A DNA stretch of 64,000 nt. Source: Anaspis maculata (lineage: Eukaryota > Arthropoda > Insecta > Coleoptera > Scraptiidae). A program made the position numbers and the translations under genes. Under the pieces are notes generated by a model that did no database searches, was not told the DNA's origin, and saw only the letters and a program-made list of their open reading frames with translations. Below, piece by piece: positions 10,659 to 22,599 of this stretch; positions within the stretch are counted from its first letter, which is position 1, and each line of letters opens with the position of its first letter. The stretch lies in contig OX421966.1 in assembly GCA_949128115.1 (NCBI GenBank), positions 68,197,416 through 68,261,415 of the forward strand, read 5' to 3'.

Positions 10659-12551
10659 ATTCTCCTCAAAAATCCAAATTTCTGCCTCGAAACCGTATCA
10701 AGATTCTTCGAATGGATTACTTTAACGTTAATTCTATTGAAAAATTGAAACGAATTATGAAATTTTCGGTAAATCCTCACAAATTCAAGGCAAATTTTGG
10801 AAAATCTCACATGCGCCTGTTACTCGGATCAAATTACTTTTTTTTCAACTGTCTCGTTCAAATCCGGCGGCTAGTTTTCACAAAAACGCTCGCCATGCGA
10901 AGAATCCTTCACCGGATTCTGAATTGATACTGCAAACAGACGGATAGACCGACTGATGACATCAAAGTGTCGCGTCGGTAGTGACTAATATTGTAGGAAA
11001 AGGCGCTATACGAACAAGATATACTATAGCTCGAAAGGCTAATTATTCTCAGTATATACATGCTCAAATACATAACAAAAAATAAATTAAACCTAATAAT
11101 TGAGTCTCGCCGGAGACCCAAACAGAACAAGTGGATCAAGCGACCAACCTACCTATCTGATTCTCTGCTTGATGATATCCATTATGCAAATTTCGAGAGC
11201 AGCACAGCTTCTCGTTATCTCTAATCACTTCACACGTTGCTGAACACAAAATATCGTCGCACTTTCTATACCGACATATACTACCTAATCTATAGCAAGA
11301 TGGATATCCAAATTCAATGATATCTATAATAATTTTTTGCGACATAACGACATTTTCTGTTTCTCGAGGCGACACACCCGACTTAATCGCGCGATAGGTA
11401 TTGCACAAACCGCGGTATAGACGAAAAAAACAACACCGTTTCTTGTTCCTTGTCACCATAACCATGCAATAACTAAACCTCACGTGTCAATTATTACTAA
11501 TTTGATATTGCCATATCATCACTTCGTATATAAATAATTATCTTTAATGCTGGCCGCTGCCTTTTTAAGCCCATCACCTTTATGCGCAACTTTTGATAAG
11601 CACAGAGATACGTGCCATTATGAACTATACTGATCATTGCTCAATAGCAGCTGCAATTTGTTGTTTTGTTTTGTTCTTCCTTTTTTCTGGCCTAGTACCA
11701 GTTGAAGATCAAGCGCGTCTAAGTAGTATACCTATTCAAATTTCTAAATGAGCTGTTTTTCACGCCCATGAGCTCCAGCGCGCGGTCGCCCAAAAGATTG
11801 ATGCGGCCGTTTAAAGAAATAAGTTGTAAGTGTTTCTTGAAGCCGGCATTAATTACCACGCTGGCGTGATGGTTTTGAATTTGTCAAAGTCAAATTATTC
11901 AAATAATCCGTGTCGCGCATCCGAGCGCCCGAGCCAGCACACGACCAAAAAACGTTCAGAGTCTCCTGCGTTTTCGATGTTTAAATATTTATTTATTTAT
12001 TGGAATGTCTAATTTATGGATGCGGTGTGCGAGTGTATTTCGTATAATTACGTCGTGAGGTGAATTAATCAAAGAGATAGAGGCGCACACGATCGGCGTG
12101 GATTAGATTTAGCTCGCGCTTTTGAATAATTCCGTATTATATTGCCCATGGAGGGATATTGCCGATGCCGTTTGGGTTATGTCGGTGCAACTTCTTCCTT
12201 TTTGGACTTTCTACGGTGTACCTTCGAGTTTTCCCGCTTTACTTATCGTTGAAGTCTCGCGAGCGAAACCACAACATGTGTATAATACTGCTACCGACTT
12301 CATACATAAATTTGTATTTTAATCGTCCGGCTATTTTTTTTATACAAGAATGGCAAATTTGAGACTCTCACGTCTTGAGGATGTCCTCGCTTAAACATAC
12401 CAACTCGATTCGCCCAAAAAACACCATGAAATTCTTTTTCACCTACGATCACTGCCGTAAGTGATGGAATACCGCATAAATAGGAACCTAAGGAAATGAG
12501 TCCTTACGCACAGCCTGACGTACCTATTCTGTAAATACGATAATAGTGTAT
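10659..12551. other. No recognisable gene
   Basis: AT-rich sequence with short, domain-free frames on both strands. I see no terminal repeats or clear relation to other parts of the window. Confidence 0.6.
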
Positions 12552-12668
12552 TACATACCGAGGTGGAAAGCGTCTCATTACAGCCAAGAGATTCAATATA
12601 TTACCGAGGCGTGCCGAGGTGAGATAGAAACCCGTAGGCTGTAACGACGCTTTACCCCGTGGTATGTA
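12552..12668. mobile_element. Small MITE with about 30-bp terminal inverted repeats
   Basis: Ends TACATACCGAGGTGGAAAGC and, inverted, TACATACCACGGGGTAAAGC, followed by matching TACAGCC. About 117 bp with no coding capacity. Flanking TA on each side is compatible with a TA target, but is also part of the repeat. Confidence 0.7.
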
Positions 12669-12954
12669 TAGGACTTTATCCACGATGATACAGTTTCAAT
12701 GCAAATAATTGGCGTTATTCAAAGTTTCTTGCTTCAAACGTTTTTATCAGGTAGACATAGGCAGCCTTTTCAAACAACGCATCCATCAACACTCCGCGCT
12801 CCGTGACAGCTGTTTAGATCAGATTACCTCTCTTCATACGTCACTTTCGGCACGTGGTCCGAAAGTGACATTATATCCCAACCTGTAGGGAATCATTCAC
12901 CTCCCAACTTTTCAAAAGTTAGAAATGTATCGATTGCTAACTCATTGTGTATAA

Positions 12955-13415
12955 TGTTACGTATTTCACGTACGGGTTCGAATATAATTGAGACGATCGT
13001 TTCAAAACACACACTGTTTATTTCCGCGTACTACAATGAATACACGCCAACAACTATCTACTTGGAACTATCGCTGTGATTACCACTCGCCTTCAATCCG
13101 CTCGCTACCATTTCGCATTCCAATCCATAACTGCCCGTGAGCTGACGGTTGATGCCTTATACAGGCCTCCGAATAGCGTTCCCGAACTTTCCATCATCCT
13201 TCAGCAATTTCCATAATGGCCCCGCATACGATTTTCTAGGCGACTCCCGAATAATCACACACCTTCCGCGTGTTTCCCGTGTGCTCCGGAATGTCTGCAC
13301 CTCCGCCAAAATGGCCAGATGTGCCTTGATCGAGCGTTGAGGGTTCCCAATACCAAGCCATCGCGTATGCTTTTGGGAACGTCTAGAGCACCGCTCTTGT
13401 ATCTACACCGCTACA
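12955..13415 (-). mobile_element. Solo LTR of the Gypsy family
   Basis: On the minus strand it runs from TGTAGCGGTGTAGATAC (13415) to ACGTAACA (12955), with the expected TGT...ACA ends. It carries a TATA-like TGTATAAGGC near 13160 and a polyadenylation signal GAAATAAACAGTG near 13020, in promoter-then-polyA order. Its last 90 bp match the LTR fragment at 2709-2804 next to gag, which ties it to this Gypsy family. No clear target-site duplication is visible. Confidence 0.72.
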
Positions 13416-13924
13416 TGATGGATGAAGGAATCCAGAAAGATCGCGTGTTCACCCGAATGCACGGGATCGCCGCTCGTAACAATAAAGTGAATTGCACACT
13501 TGCACAGTTAGCGAATTTATGTCTCTCATGTTGAGGGATATCAGTTGAAGAGATTGTAATCAAGAAACACAAAAGACGTTTTAAAATTGATCATAGCACA
13601 AGATAAGAAATCGGTTGTGGGTGACACAAAACTTCCCAGGCAGTATCCAGAGACGTCATAGTAATCACTTTAGTCTAAGCGTTCCTTCGGGAAGGGGGGC
13701 TCTGACTAAGAAATCATTGGAAATCTTTGTGGGAAATGTTGAATGACCAATTGCCTACTGTTTAAAAAAAAATTGGTGGAAATCGGCTCATGAGTTGAAT
13801 ACCTGGGGCCTGGGGCAGAATTATAATTATTTGCACTGCAGGCCTCAATCGACATGTAAAATGAGCCTTCGACCCCATCAGATGGGTGCGGCTCCGAACC
13901 ACACTTTGACCGTATAAGAGTTCT

Positions 13925-14110
13925 GTAGAATATGAGAAAGAAGGCTCGATGGGGCTCCGGAAGATACCCGCAGACACCAAAGGGGCCGATAGGGCTTCAA
14001 TCAACCCAAGAAGACACAAGGGCGCCGCTTTGGTCAAAAACGGAAAAATCTGATAGCCGCAAAACGTCACAGGTAGGAGCCCCAATCCCCATCAGGGCAC
14101 TGTTGCCAAA
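13925..14110. repeat. Detached fragment of the 16.6-19.7 kb satellite-like repeat
   Basis: Contains GGGGCTCCGGAAGATA, GGGGCCGATAGGGCTTCAA and AAGAAGACACAAGGGCGCC, the same degenerate vocabulary (AAGGGGGC...TAGGGCTCCAA...GACACAAGG) that fills the element at 16422-19862. It abuts the TIR element starting at 14130. The interval 13416-13924 before it has no feature I can support. Confidence 0.6.
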
Positions 14111-14129
14111 CGGCACAAAAAGACACTGA

Positions 14130-15173
14130 AGGTGGATTTATACTCGCAGAAAATAAGAATAAAAATAAAAATAACAATGAGAATAAAAATAGGAAAATGC
14201 TAAAAATGAGCTTCCAGCTGGAAGCATTTATACACCAAAATAGGAATAACACTAAGAATAAGGAATTCCAACTTTTGATTCGCTGTTGCGTATTGAAGAT
14301 GCGCAGATATGACAACAGTGGCGGCGTAAAAGAGTCTTTGAGGGCGAAATATCTCCTAAACTCTGCACAAATCATCCTCAATGTTATTGATTAATCAAGT
14401 TACGCGGGTAACTCATGTAGAATAATATTCTACAATGTGTTTTAAAGCCTTCCGTGGCTTGTGCTTCCTTCCGTTTATGACGGGATCCTAGCCTCTCCCA
14501 AAAAATACTTACCGCCGCTACTGCTCAAGAAATTTAAGAATAAGAAAACAAGTTGAATATTTTCAACTTCTGCTCGAAGATAAGCCGAACGAGTGACGAA
14601 CGCAGTCGAGCTTTGCCGATGACGATGGAGGCTGCTTTCATGCAATCCGCAGTACATCAATGTAGCAAGAGTTGCCTGAAACCGCTTGTCTTTGAGTAGG
14701 CGAAAAACTCCCACGGGTTGTTTTGTAACGGCGGTCCAAACGTGGCGCCATCTACCAGTTATCTGCACAAGTTCAAATCAGTGATAATTGTCTATTACTG
14801 CAATAATTTAGATTGAAAAGTAGACACCTACACTACACATGATATTAATTTGAAATAATGCGATGTAAAAAATTATTTTGGATACTTGCCTATTCAAGTA
14901 TTATTACAGATTAGTGATATTGTATGACACCAAACAAAACAAGTAGAAAAACAACCGCAATAACAACAGCATAAAGCTAAAAACTGAAACTCAAAATTTT
15001 GACGACTGTCATTCTTATGCTTCGAGCGACACCAAGGAGCAATGTTCCACACTATTTGTCATTCTTATTTTTATTTCTGGAGTATAAATGGGCAGTTGCC
15101 GTTCTTACTTTTCTTATTTTCATTCTTATCGTTATTTTTATTTTTATTCTTATTTTCTGCGAGTATACCACCT
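14130..15173. mobile_element. Nonautonomous TIR element, copy A
   Basis: Terminal inverted repeats begin AGGTGGATTTATACTCGCAG and extend through an (AAAATA/AATAAG)n stretch of more than 40 bp; the right end lacks ATT within the repeat. The internal 14400-14800 sequence matches, in inverted orientation, the element at 40567-41487, including GCCTTCCGTGGCTTGTG and GGCGGTCCAAACGTGGCGCC. No transposase is encoded. Confidence 0.8.
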
Positions 15174-15399
15174 CAAAGAAGACACACCGATATCTGCATT
15201 GGTCATCAGTTTGTTAGTTTCACATGAATAGGATGTAAGAAAACTCACAGGTTTTGGTGAGAACAAACGCAATTATCTACCGACTCATTTCCATTTGTGT
15301 ATTTTAGCACTTTCAGAAGGGACTATATCTGGTATACCTACTGTATCACTTTCTTCACTCATGGTGACGGATTTCTGTGAATTTTGAATAGGTTGTAGA

Positions 15400-15800
15400 T
15401 AGGGCTGGGCGATTGTGAGATTCCATAATCGACAATCGATTGTTGGAGAACAATCGATCATACAGATTGATCGATTGTTTGGAATTATCGATTGTCAAGT
15501 GATCGATTTTTTCGATTGATCGACTACCCAATAATCGATCATTTCGATTAATCGATTGTCCAATAATTGATTATCTCAATGGATCGATTGTCCAATAATC
15601 GATTATTCGATTGTCCAATAATTGATTATTTTGGTTATTGGACAATCGCTTCACCGGAACCATCGATTATTTGACAATCAATATTAATCGGAACAATCGA
15701 TTAATCGAAACCATGGGAATAATCGATCTTTCGATTATTATTCCTCACACTCGAATCGACAACCGCTTAATTGATTGATCAAAAATTTCGCACAGCCCTG
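15400..15800. mobile_element. hAT-type MITE with 8-bp TSD
   Basis: Flanked by a perfect 8-bp duplication gttgtaga (15392-15399 and 15801-15808). Ends are TAGGGCTGGGCGATT and, inverted, CAGGGCTGTGCGAAA, the short G-rich termini of hAT elements. The 401-bp interior is almost entirely degenerate repetition of CGATTATTGGACAATCGATT-like words on both strands, so it can fold extensively. No ORF. Confidence 0.88.
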
Positions 15801-15881
15801 GTTGTAGAGACATGAAAATAAGTCGACATCGTCAGGTGATGTTTGAGGCATTTTCACATTTTCTTTGATTTCAGCATCTTT

Positions 15882-16405
15882 TCAGACTTCCATCAGTTCT
15901 GCCTCACTTGGTAGGACAGGCTCTCTAGCATAAACTAGCATGAAAGGGGAAAAGCCTGTTGTGCTCTGCCTAGCCGTAGTGTACGCTGAGTTCAGCATTA
16001 GTGAGAAATCATCCCAGTCGTCCTGAGCGGTTGAACAGAACATTGAGATCATGCTGGCCAATGTTTTGTTTAGTCTTTCCGTTAATCCGTTCGTCGCAGG
16101 ATGGTATGATGAAGTGAATTGCGAGCACCCGCCCATTGCCTCTACCAACTCTGTTACCAATTTCGATTGGAAGACTTTTCCTTTGTCTGATAGGTATTTT
16201 GGGCGACCGTGTATCGCTATGATGTCCTCCAGTACGAACCGTGCTACTGGGATGGCTTTGCTACTATCGAGAGCTCGTGTCTCTGCGTAGCGCGTCGCGT
16301 AGTCGTTCGCTATCACGATGTATTTTGCCCCTTGTTTTGTCTTTGGAAAAGGACCAAGGAGGTCGATCCCTACTTTATAAAATGGGGTAGCAACTTCTAA
16401 GGGTT
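15882..16405 (-). pseudogene. Third Gypsy-type integrase, catalytic core
   Basis: Integrase core from another Gypsy family than the two copies at the left. DDE residues are present: Asp in YKVGIDLLGPF, Asp in YLSDKGKVFQS and Glu in HPATNGLTERLNKTL. The frame continues upstream past the annotated methionine to about 16405, where it is cut by the 3.4-kb element; its zinc-binding domain resumes at 19863 on the far side. No other part of this retrotransposon is recognisable. Confidence 0.9.
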
Positions 16406-16421
16406 GTAGTAGTCGGTGCTA

Positions 16422-16578
16422 GGACAATTCGTTCCGCGGACAATTCGTAGCGGACAATTCGTCGCAGACAATTCGTCCCGCGGACAATTCGTCCCGCGGA
16501 CAATTCGTCCCGCGGACAGTTCGTCCCGCGGACAATTCGTCTCACGGACAATTCGTCCCGCGGACAATTCGTCGCAAG
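16422..16578 (+). repeat. Left subterminal tandem array (CGGACAATTCGTCCCG)n
   Basis: Tandem 14-16-bp units; variants end in TTCCG, AGC, CGCA, CCCG or CTCA. Outermost unit GGACAATTCGTTCCGC. Complementary to the array at 19740-19862, so the two ends can pair or cruciform. Confidence 0.9.
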
Positions 16579-16599
16579 TGAAGGCTTCGGAAGGTAAGG

Positions 16600-19500
16600 G
16601 GGTTATATTACACATGAAGACACAAGGGGGCTCAATAAAAAGATCTAAAAATCATGAGCAAACACAAGGGACTTCGACAGAGATCCGAACGCCACGAAAA
16701 AATGCAACGGGGCTCAGCAAGGCCTCAAACGATATTGAAAACATAAGGGGGCCTTATGGAGCTTCGAGAGGGCTCCGAATATCACATAGAGGCACAAGGT
16801 GCTTACTACTGCTTCGAAAGCCACGGAAAGATGTAAGGGGGCTCAGCATGCAGGGCTCAAAAGACGTTGAAGAAACAAGGGGGCCCACGGCAGCTACGAA
16901 TGACACAAGAAGGCAACAGCAGGCTCACTGGAATTCTGATAGTCGCATTGAAGAACATAAGGGGGCTCACTAGGGCTCCAAACTACACTCATGGGAACGA
17001 GGGGGCTCACTAGGGTTCCAAGCTACACGTATGAACACAAGGGGGCTCACTAGGGCTCCAAACTACTTTTGCGGGGACAAGGGGGCCCGATAAAGCTCCG
17101 TATATCACATGAAGGCACAAGGGACTTACACTAGGGCTTCCAGCAATGTAAAAGCGCACAAGATGGCTTACTGGAATTCTGAAAGTCACGAAAACACATA
17201 ATGGGGCTCATTAGGGCTTTCAACGACACATAGGGCACAAGGGGCTTAACAAGAATCTGGAAATCACGGGAAAATGCAAGTGGGCTCCGTAGAACTTCAT
17301 ATAATATTGGTTACACAAGGGGGCCCGAGGGGCTCTTCACAACAAGAAAAGGCAAAAGGGGGCTCACTGTATGATACTCTGAAAGTCAACACAAATGGAC
17401 TGATTGGGGCTCCAAACTACACATAAGGGTACAAAGGGGACCCGATAGAGCTCCAAAAACCATGGAAATACAACAAGGGGGCCCAATGGAGCTCTGTATG
17501 ATCAAAAAAGGCAAAAGGGGGGTGACTGGGTCTCTGGAAGCCATTAAAAAACCAAAGGGGCTCACTAGGACTCCAAACTACACTAACCGGCACAAGGGGG
17601 TCCGATAGGGCTCCGCATATCACATAAAGGCACAAGGGAGCCCAAAGAGCTTAATATAACAACAGAAGGCAAAAGGGGCTTACTGGATTTCCGGAAGCTA
17701 CGAAAACACACAAGGGGGCTCATTAGGGCTCTATACTACACTTGAAGACACAAGGGGGCTCGATAGGGCTCTGAATATCACATGAAGGCACAAGGTGCTT
17801 ACTACTGCTCCGAAAGCCAAGATGTAAGGGGGCTCAGCACGGCTCCAAAAGACGTGTGAAGAAACAAGGGGGCCCACTGACGCTCCGGATGACATAAGAC
17901 GGCAACAGGGGCTTACTGGAATTCTGATAGTCATGGAAAAATACAAGGGGGCTCACTAGGGCTCCAAGCTATACTTTTGGACACAAGGGGGCTTACTAGG
18001 GCTCCAAGCTATACTTATGGACCCAAGGGGGCTCACTAGGGCTCCAAACTACACTTGCGGACACAAGAGGGTCCGATAGGACTCCTTATATCACATGGAG
18101 GCACAAGGGACTTACACTAAGGCTTCCAGAAATGCAAAAGCGCACAAGATGGCTTACTGGAATTCTGAAAGCCACGAAAACACATGAGGGGGCTCGTTAG
18201 GGCTCCAATGGACACATAGGGCAGAAGGGGCCTATGGAAAATCCAGAAATCACGGGAAAGTGCAAGGGAGCTCCGTAGAACTTCATCTGATATTGGTGAC
18301 ACAAGGGGCTCTTTATAACGAGAAAAGGCAAAAGGGGACTTACTGCATAGTACTGAAAGCCAATAAAAACAAAAATGGACTGATTAGGGCTCCAAACTAC
18401 ACATAAGGGTACAAGGGGACCCGATAGAGCTCCAAAAGCCACGGAAATACGACAAGGGGGCCCAATGAAGCTCTTTATAATCAAGCTTATCTGCTTGCAG
18501 AATGGGGCTCGATAGGGCTCCGAATATCACCTGAAAGCAGAAGGTGCTTGCTACTGCTCCGAAAGTCGCGGAAAGATGTAAGGAGGCTCAGCAGGGCTTC
18601 AAAAGACGTTGAGGAAACAAGGGGGCCAAATGGGGCTCCGAATAACACAAGAAGGCAACAAGGGGCTTACTGGAATTCTGATAGTCAGACAAAAACAGGA
18701 GGGCTCACTAGGCGCCAAACTATACACTTGCAGACACAAGGGGATCCGATAGGGCTCCGTATATCACATGAAGGCACAAGGGACTTACACTAGGGCTTCC
18801 AGCAATGCAAGAACGCACAAGCCACGAAAACACACAAGGGGGCTCCTTAGGGCTCTAAATGACGCAGGGCTCAATAAAAATCAGAAAGTCACGGAAAAAT
18901 GCAGGGGGGCTCAGTAGGGCTTCAAATGATATTGGTGACACAAGGGGGCTCAAGGGGATCTAAGGGGGTTCATTAGGGCTCCAAATTATATTTATATAAG
19001 AAACAAGGGATAAGGGGTCGAATATAACATAAAGGCACAAGAGACTTACTACTGCTCCAAAAGCCTATAGGAAAAGTGCAAGGGGGCCCAACAGAACTTG
19101 AAACGGTATTGAAGAGACAAGGGGGCCCCATGGAGCTCTGTATAACAAAATAGCGCGAAATGGGGCTTACTGGTACCTACTCCGAAAGTCATGAAAAAAC
19201 ATAAGGAGGCTCAACGGGGCTTCAACTACACCTGAAGGCACAATGGGGCCCGATAGGGCTTCAACATGCCATGGCGGCATAACGCTGCTTGCTGCTCCGG
19301 AATTCATGGAAAATTCGAGGGGGCTCAGCAGGGTTTCAAGTTACGTTGAATATAGAATAAGGGGGCCCAGTGAAGCTCTCGATAACACAAGACTGCAAAA
19401 GGGGCCGTATGGAAATCTGAAAGCAATGAAAAACATAAGAGAACTCATTAGAGCTCAAAAATTACACTAGAGAAGATAAGGGGCTCGATAGGGACCAAAT

Positions 19501-19735
19501 ATCTCATGAAAGTATAAGGGGGCTTACTGGTGCTCCCGTCAGTGGGTGCTCCCAAAGCTTGGTGTACTAGCAAAAATTCTCGGAATGATGCAAGGGGACT
19601 AAGCAGAGCTCCAAAGACATGAAGAAACCAGGGTGGGCAGTAGGGCTCCAAATACTACAAAAAGGAATAAGGGGACTTACTAAAGTTCGAAAAGCAACGA
19701 GAAAAGACAAAGGGACTTGTTAAAGTGCGAAACAT
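16600..19735. repeat. Degenerate satellite-like array with higher-order structure
   Basis: Built from loosely conserved words of roughly 35-60 bp around CACAAGGGGGCTCACTAGGG and CTCCAAACTACACTT. A longer module of about 160 bp, containing AATATCACATGAAGGCACAA, GGTGCTTACTACTGCT and TTACTGGAATTCTGATAGTC, recurs near 16780, 17770 and 18520, so whole blocks of about 0.75-1 kb were duplicated. Open frames here arise from stop-poor repetition and are not genes. Confidence 0.85.
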
Positions 19736-19739
19736 TATT

Positions 19740-19862
19740 TTGCGACGAATTGTCCGTGAGACGAATTGTCCGCGGGACGAATTGTCCGCGAGACGAATTG
19801 TCCGCGGGACGAATTGTCCGCGGGACGAATTGTCCGCGACGAATTGTCCGCTACGAATTGTG
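19740..19862 (-). repeat. Right subterminal tandem array, inverted
   Basis: Units of GGGACGAATTGTCCGC, the complement of the left array. The three outermost units (variants ending GCTA, CGC and CGGG) match the second to fourth units of the left end in the same order. Confidence 0.9.
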
Positions 19863-20187
19863 GCCGCTGGTTACTGCCGCGTCTGACTTGGCAGTCTTGG
19901 CATCCCTTCACAAATTGTTACGTCCTTTCGCAAGGTGGCCCGCAATAGAAACGAACTTTTATTCTGCTGAGTGTTTTAGCAATGCCTAAGTGACCAGCCA
20001 AGGGCTCGCTGTGGTTTGCTAGTGAAATTTGGCAAACAATTTTTTTGGAAATCACCAGCAGATCTTCGCGCCCAGCTGTGGTTGCGTTCTTTTTGTTGAG
20101 GATTCCCTTCCTCAGTTTGAAATTTCTCGCGTATTTCGCTAAACCAATAGGATAGTGACAGATTTTTTTATTATATTTTTTTTTCAA
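19863..20187 (-). pseudogene. Gypsy integrase H2C2 zinc-binding domain
   Basis: Minus-strand frame with NHSEPLAGHLGIAKTLSRIK, the His-His half of the HHCC zinc domain, and, after a frameshift near 19930, CQDCQVRRGSNQRP, the Cys-Cys half. It is the upstream continuation of the integrase core at 15882-16405. The 20188-20500 sequence upstream shows no RNase H or RT. Confidence 0.82.
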
Positions 20188-20924
20188 AGTTCATTCCTTA
20201 ATAAGTGACGCTATATAGTTAACAGATTTTTTTTCTAAAGTTTTCTTGGTTTAAAAAAATCATGAAAGTTCTCGATCATTTCAAATTTGGCGCGATGACG
20301 TCACAATTTTACATAGGCGGAGAAGCAGGCTTGACAACACTACAGAACTTACTACAAAAAGCACTAGCGTCAACCCGTCAACGCTTATAACAGCTGATTG
20401 TTGTATTGTTAACGCTTTGTGTATCTGTGCCGTGTTGTTTAGTTGTTTTGCTTGAAAATATGGAGCCCGATTATGAACAGGCGACTTCCCAAAATTCACC
20501 CATGGTAAAATCTTTCATTATTTAATAATATTTAAAAACTACATCAGACTTCAATGGTTATGTTTATGCTGGCAAACGTCAACGTCAACACTGACACACA
20601 GGCAACGGAGGTGGGGTCATCCCCACTACTGTCAAAAGATTGAAACGTCACAGCCCGCCTTACAGCTCGGTAGATTCAAAATCGTTCGCAAAAGTAGCCA
20701 CTTTCAAGGCAGATTTTGAGACACTTGGAACTTTTTTTTCGAATTTTCACGAAACGTAGTATTGTTATTAAGGCTCTACATTCTATTGGTATGATTTTTT
20801 TTATATTTTTCGATGGTGGTCACTACCCTATTGGTGCTTCCTGGGGCTTCTCGATGCATTCTTTACCTCCATCATTCCGGCGTCCTCTTTCAAAAATAAA
20901 CATCTCTAAAAGTAGAGAAAGAAT
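20188..20924. other. No recognisable gene
   Basis: Short domain-free frames only. 20200-20510 is T-rich then mixed; 20570-20700 has no repeat relation I can see. Confidence 0.55.
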
Positions 20925-21408
20925 GGTCCGGATTGTCAAAGAAAAAAGCAAGTTTTTTCAAGCTGACTTGTTCGAACTTGTCTTAATCGAAATTCACACA
21001 TTGGATTTGAGTTCACGAGATTGAATCCAGTCGGAAAAGACACCAAACTTGTCATGATCGGTTCAATGTGGTCAGGAAAATAAAAAGGTCCACCTAGCCG
21101 ACCTTCGCCCCCCCCCCCCCCAAAACAACTTCCCTCCAACAATGACCGACTTTTTTTGTGCCAAAATGGTATCAGAGGGATATGTTGCGTCGAATTACGA
21201 TGTACTTGCATCTAATGGATTGACGGGTCTCATCCCCTCCAGATTGTGAGTTGCAATTTTTTGCTCCTCCTCCAATAACTCAAAACCCCATGTGCGATTT
21301 TGAATATGTATTTAGTAAGAAGGGCATCCAATTCTGAATAAAATATCAAATTTTTAGGATTCCCTTATTTTTTACAAGGTTTTCGCGACTTTTTCACTAT
21401 CTTTCCTG
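20925..21408 (+). repeat. Solo arm of the 26.5-28.2 kb palindrome family
   Basis: Colinear with the right arm of that palindrome (27740-28196): shared blocks include AAAAACAAGTTTTTTCAAG-like sequence, ACCAAACTTGTC, TTTGTGCCAAAATGGTATCA and AATGGATTGACGGG, and it stops at the same terminus, CTATCTTTCCTG followed by TA. A homopolymer C tract lies at 21108-21121. No inverted partner is adjacent. Confidence 0.8.
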
Positions 21409-21862
21409 TACCTATCATATGCATTTGACAGAAAGAATCAAAATATTTCAACGAACTATGAAATTTTCCAGCGTGTTTGGTTCAAATTTGTTAAAATGTC
21501 CATTCTCAACATTTGCAGTCTCCAGATAACACTGTGTATACTTGAAATCACAAAAAAAATATAAGCCTTATTTTGAAATTGTTCCAAATCATCTGTTTTC
21601 AGATTTTTGACAGCTCTAGAGAAAAGCCTTCGCTGGGATTTTTCTGAAACACAAAAATTTGGAAAGAGCAAAATCCTGAACAAAATCTGTGATTTTCACG
21701 ACTACAGTATTTTTTTGAAGTTGGATGATATTACAGTTAAAATTCCTGAACTAAAAAGGGCAGGTTCTCTTTCTATTCGTGAAGATTTTTTTGCTTATTG
21801 AAAAATCGAGCTGGTATGTTTTAGCTGCGACACCCTAATGGATGGTAATTTGATCAAACATT
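21409..21862. other. No recognisable gene
   Basis: AT-rich interval; the short frames at 21456-21801 on both strands carry no domain signal. Confidence 0.5.
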
Positions 21863-22011
21863 CGGCCTGATTCTATAAGGGAATGGTTATGGTGACTAAT
21901 CACCGTGCGTACTACATATTATGGCGACAGCCAATAGGAAGGCCCGTTGCCCTAGCAATTGCATCGTAAGCACGGTGATTAACATCACTATTCCCTAATA
22001 GAATCAGGCCG
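21863..22011. mobile_element. 149-bp MITE
   Basis: Inverted termini CGGCCTGATTCTATAAGGGA and, inverted, CGGCCTGATTCTATTAGGGA; pairing continues to CACCGTGCGTAC / GTAAGCACGGTG. Flanked by att on both sides. It abuts the 7.7-kb foldback element that begins a few bases later. Confidence 0.75.
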
Positions 22012-22599
22012 ATTCTTATGGAACGCCGTCGTGAACATAATAGAAATTCTCCGAGAGATTTAATTTTTGCACACTTTTATAAAAATCACGCAACTTATTT
22101 ATAAAATGTACAAATTTATATAAAAATGTTGTGCCTATTTAAAACTATTCTGCACTTATTGACAGAAACAGAGGTGGTTGAAAAAAACTCGGCGCAAAAG
22201 CTATATAACAGCTCAACAAAAACGTTTTAAACAAATATTGCTAGTGCCTGCGCGCCGTTGCGGACAATATAAAAACCCCTGTGAAATAATAATTTTTGAT
22301 CTACTCTGATTGAAATTATTGGACTTATTTATACATTTGCCTTGTTATTTATATAAACTTTAGGACTCACTCTATAAGTTACCCAAAACTTTTCACACTT
22401 ACTCTAACCAAGTCATAAAAAAATGAATCTTTCAACATGCAACAAATAAATCACTCACACGCACCGGTACACGTTGAGAGATTTATTTTCTGAGGAGCAT
22501 CCGGCAACGCCGCAGGTTCGCATTGTTCTTTCAGTGCTTTCTCCTTCATTACCCTTTCAGGGGAATTCTGAAATCCAAGTCGGCAAAAATTCTTGCAGG

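Larger units (their letters stand above)
16422..19862. mobile_element. 3.4-kb element with inverted tandem termini and satellite-like body
   Basis: It lies inside a Gypsy integrase, between the H2C2 zinc domain and the core. Its left end (16422-16578) is about ten head-to-tail units of a 14-16-bp word, CGGACAATTCGTCCCG and variants; its right end (19740-19862) holds about eight units in inverted orientation. The left end has one unit more outside the paired part. Between them is about 3.1 kb of degenerate tandem repetition with longer-period copies. No ORF encodes a recognisable protein. The target-site duplication is unclear. It resembles foldback elements in architecture; no superfamily can be assigned. 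Confidence 0.85.

Noticed and set aside
12955..13415. Target-site duplication of the solo LTR
   Set aside because: Flanks ataa and tgat do not match.
16422..16578. CRISPR or operator array of 16-bp repeats
   Set aside because: Repeats are contiguous without spacers and are mirrored at the other end of the element, so they are element termini.
16422..19862. Target-site duplication of the satellite-bodied element
   Set aside because: The best flanking match (agcggcc against agcaccg) is too weak to claim.
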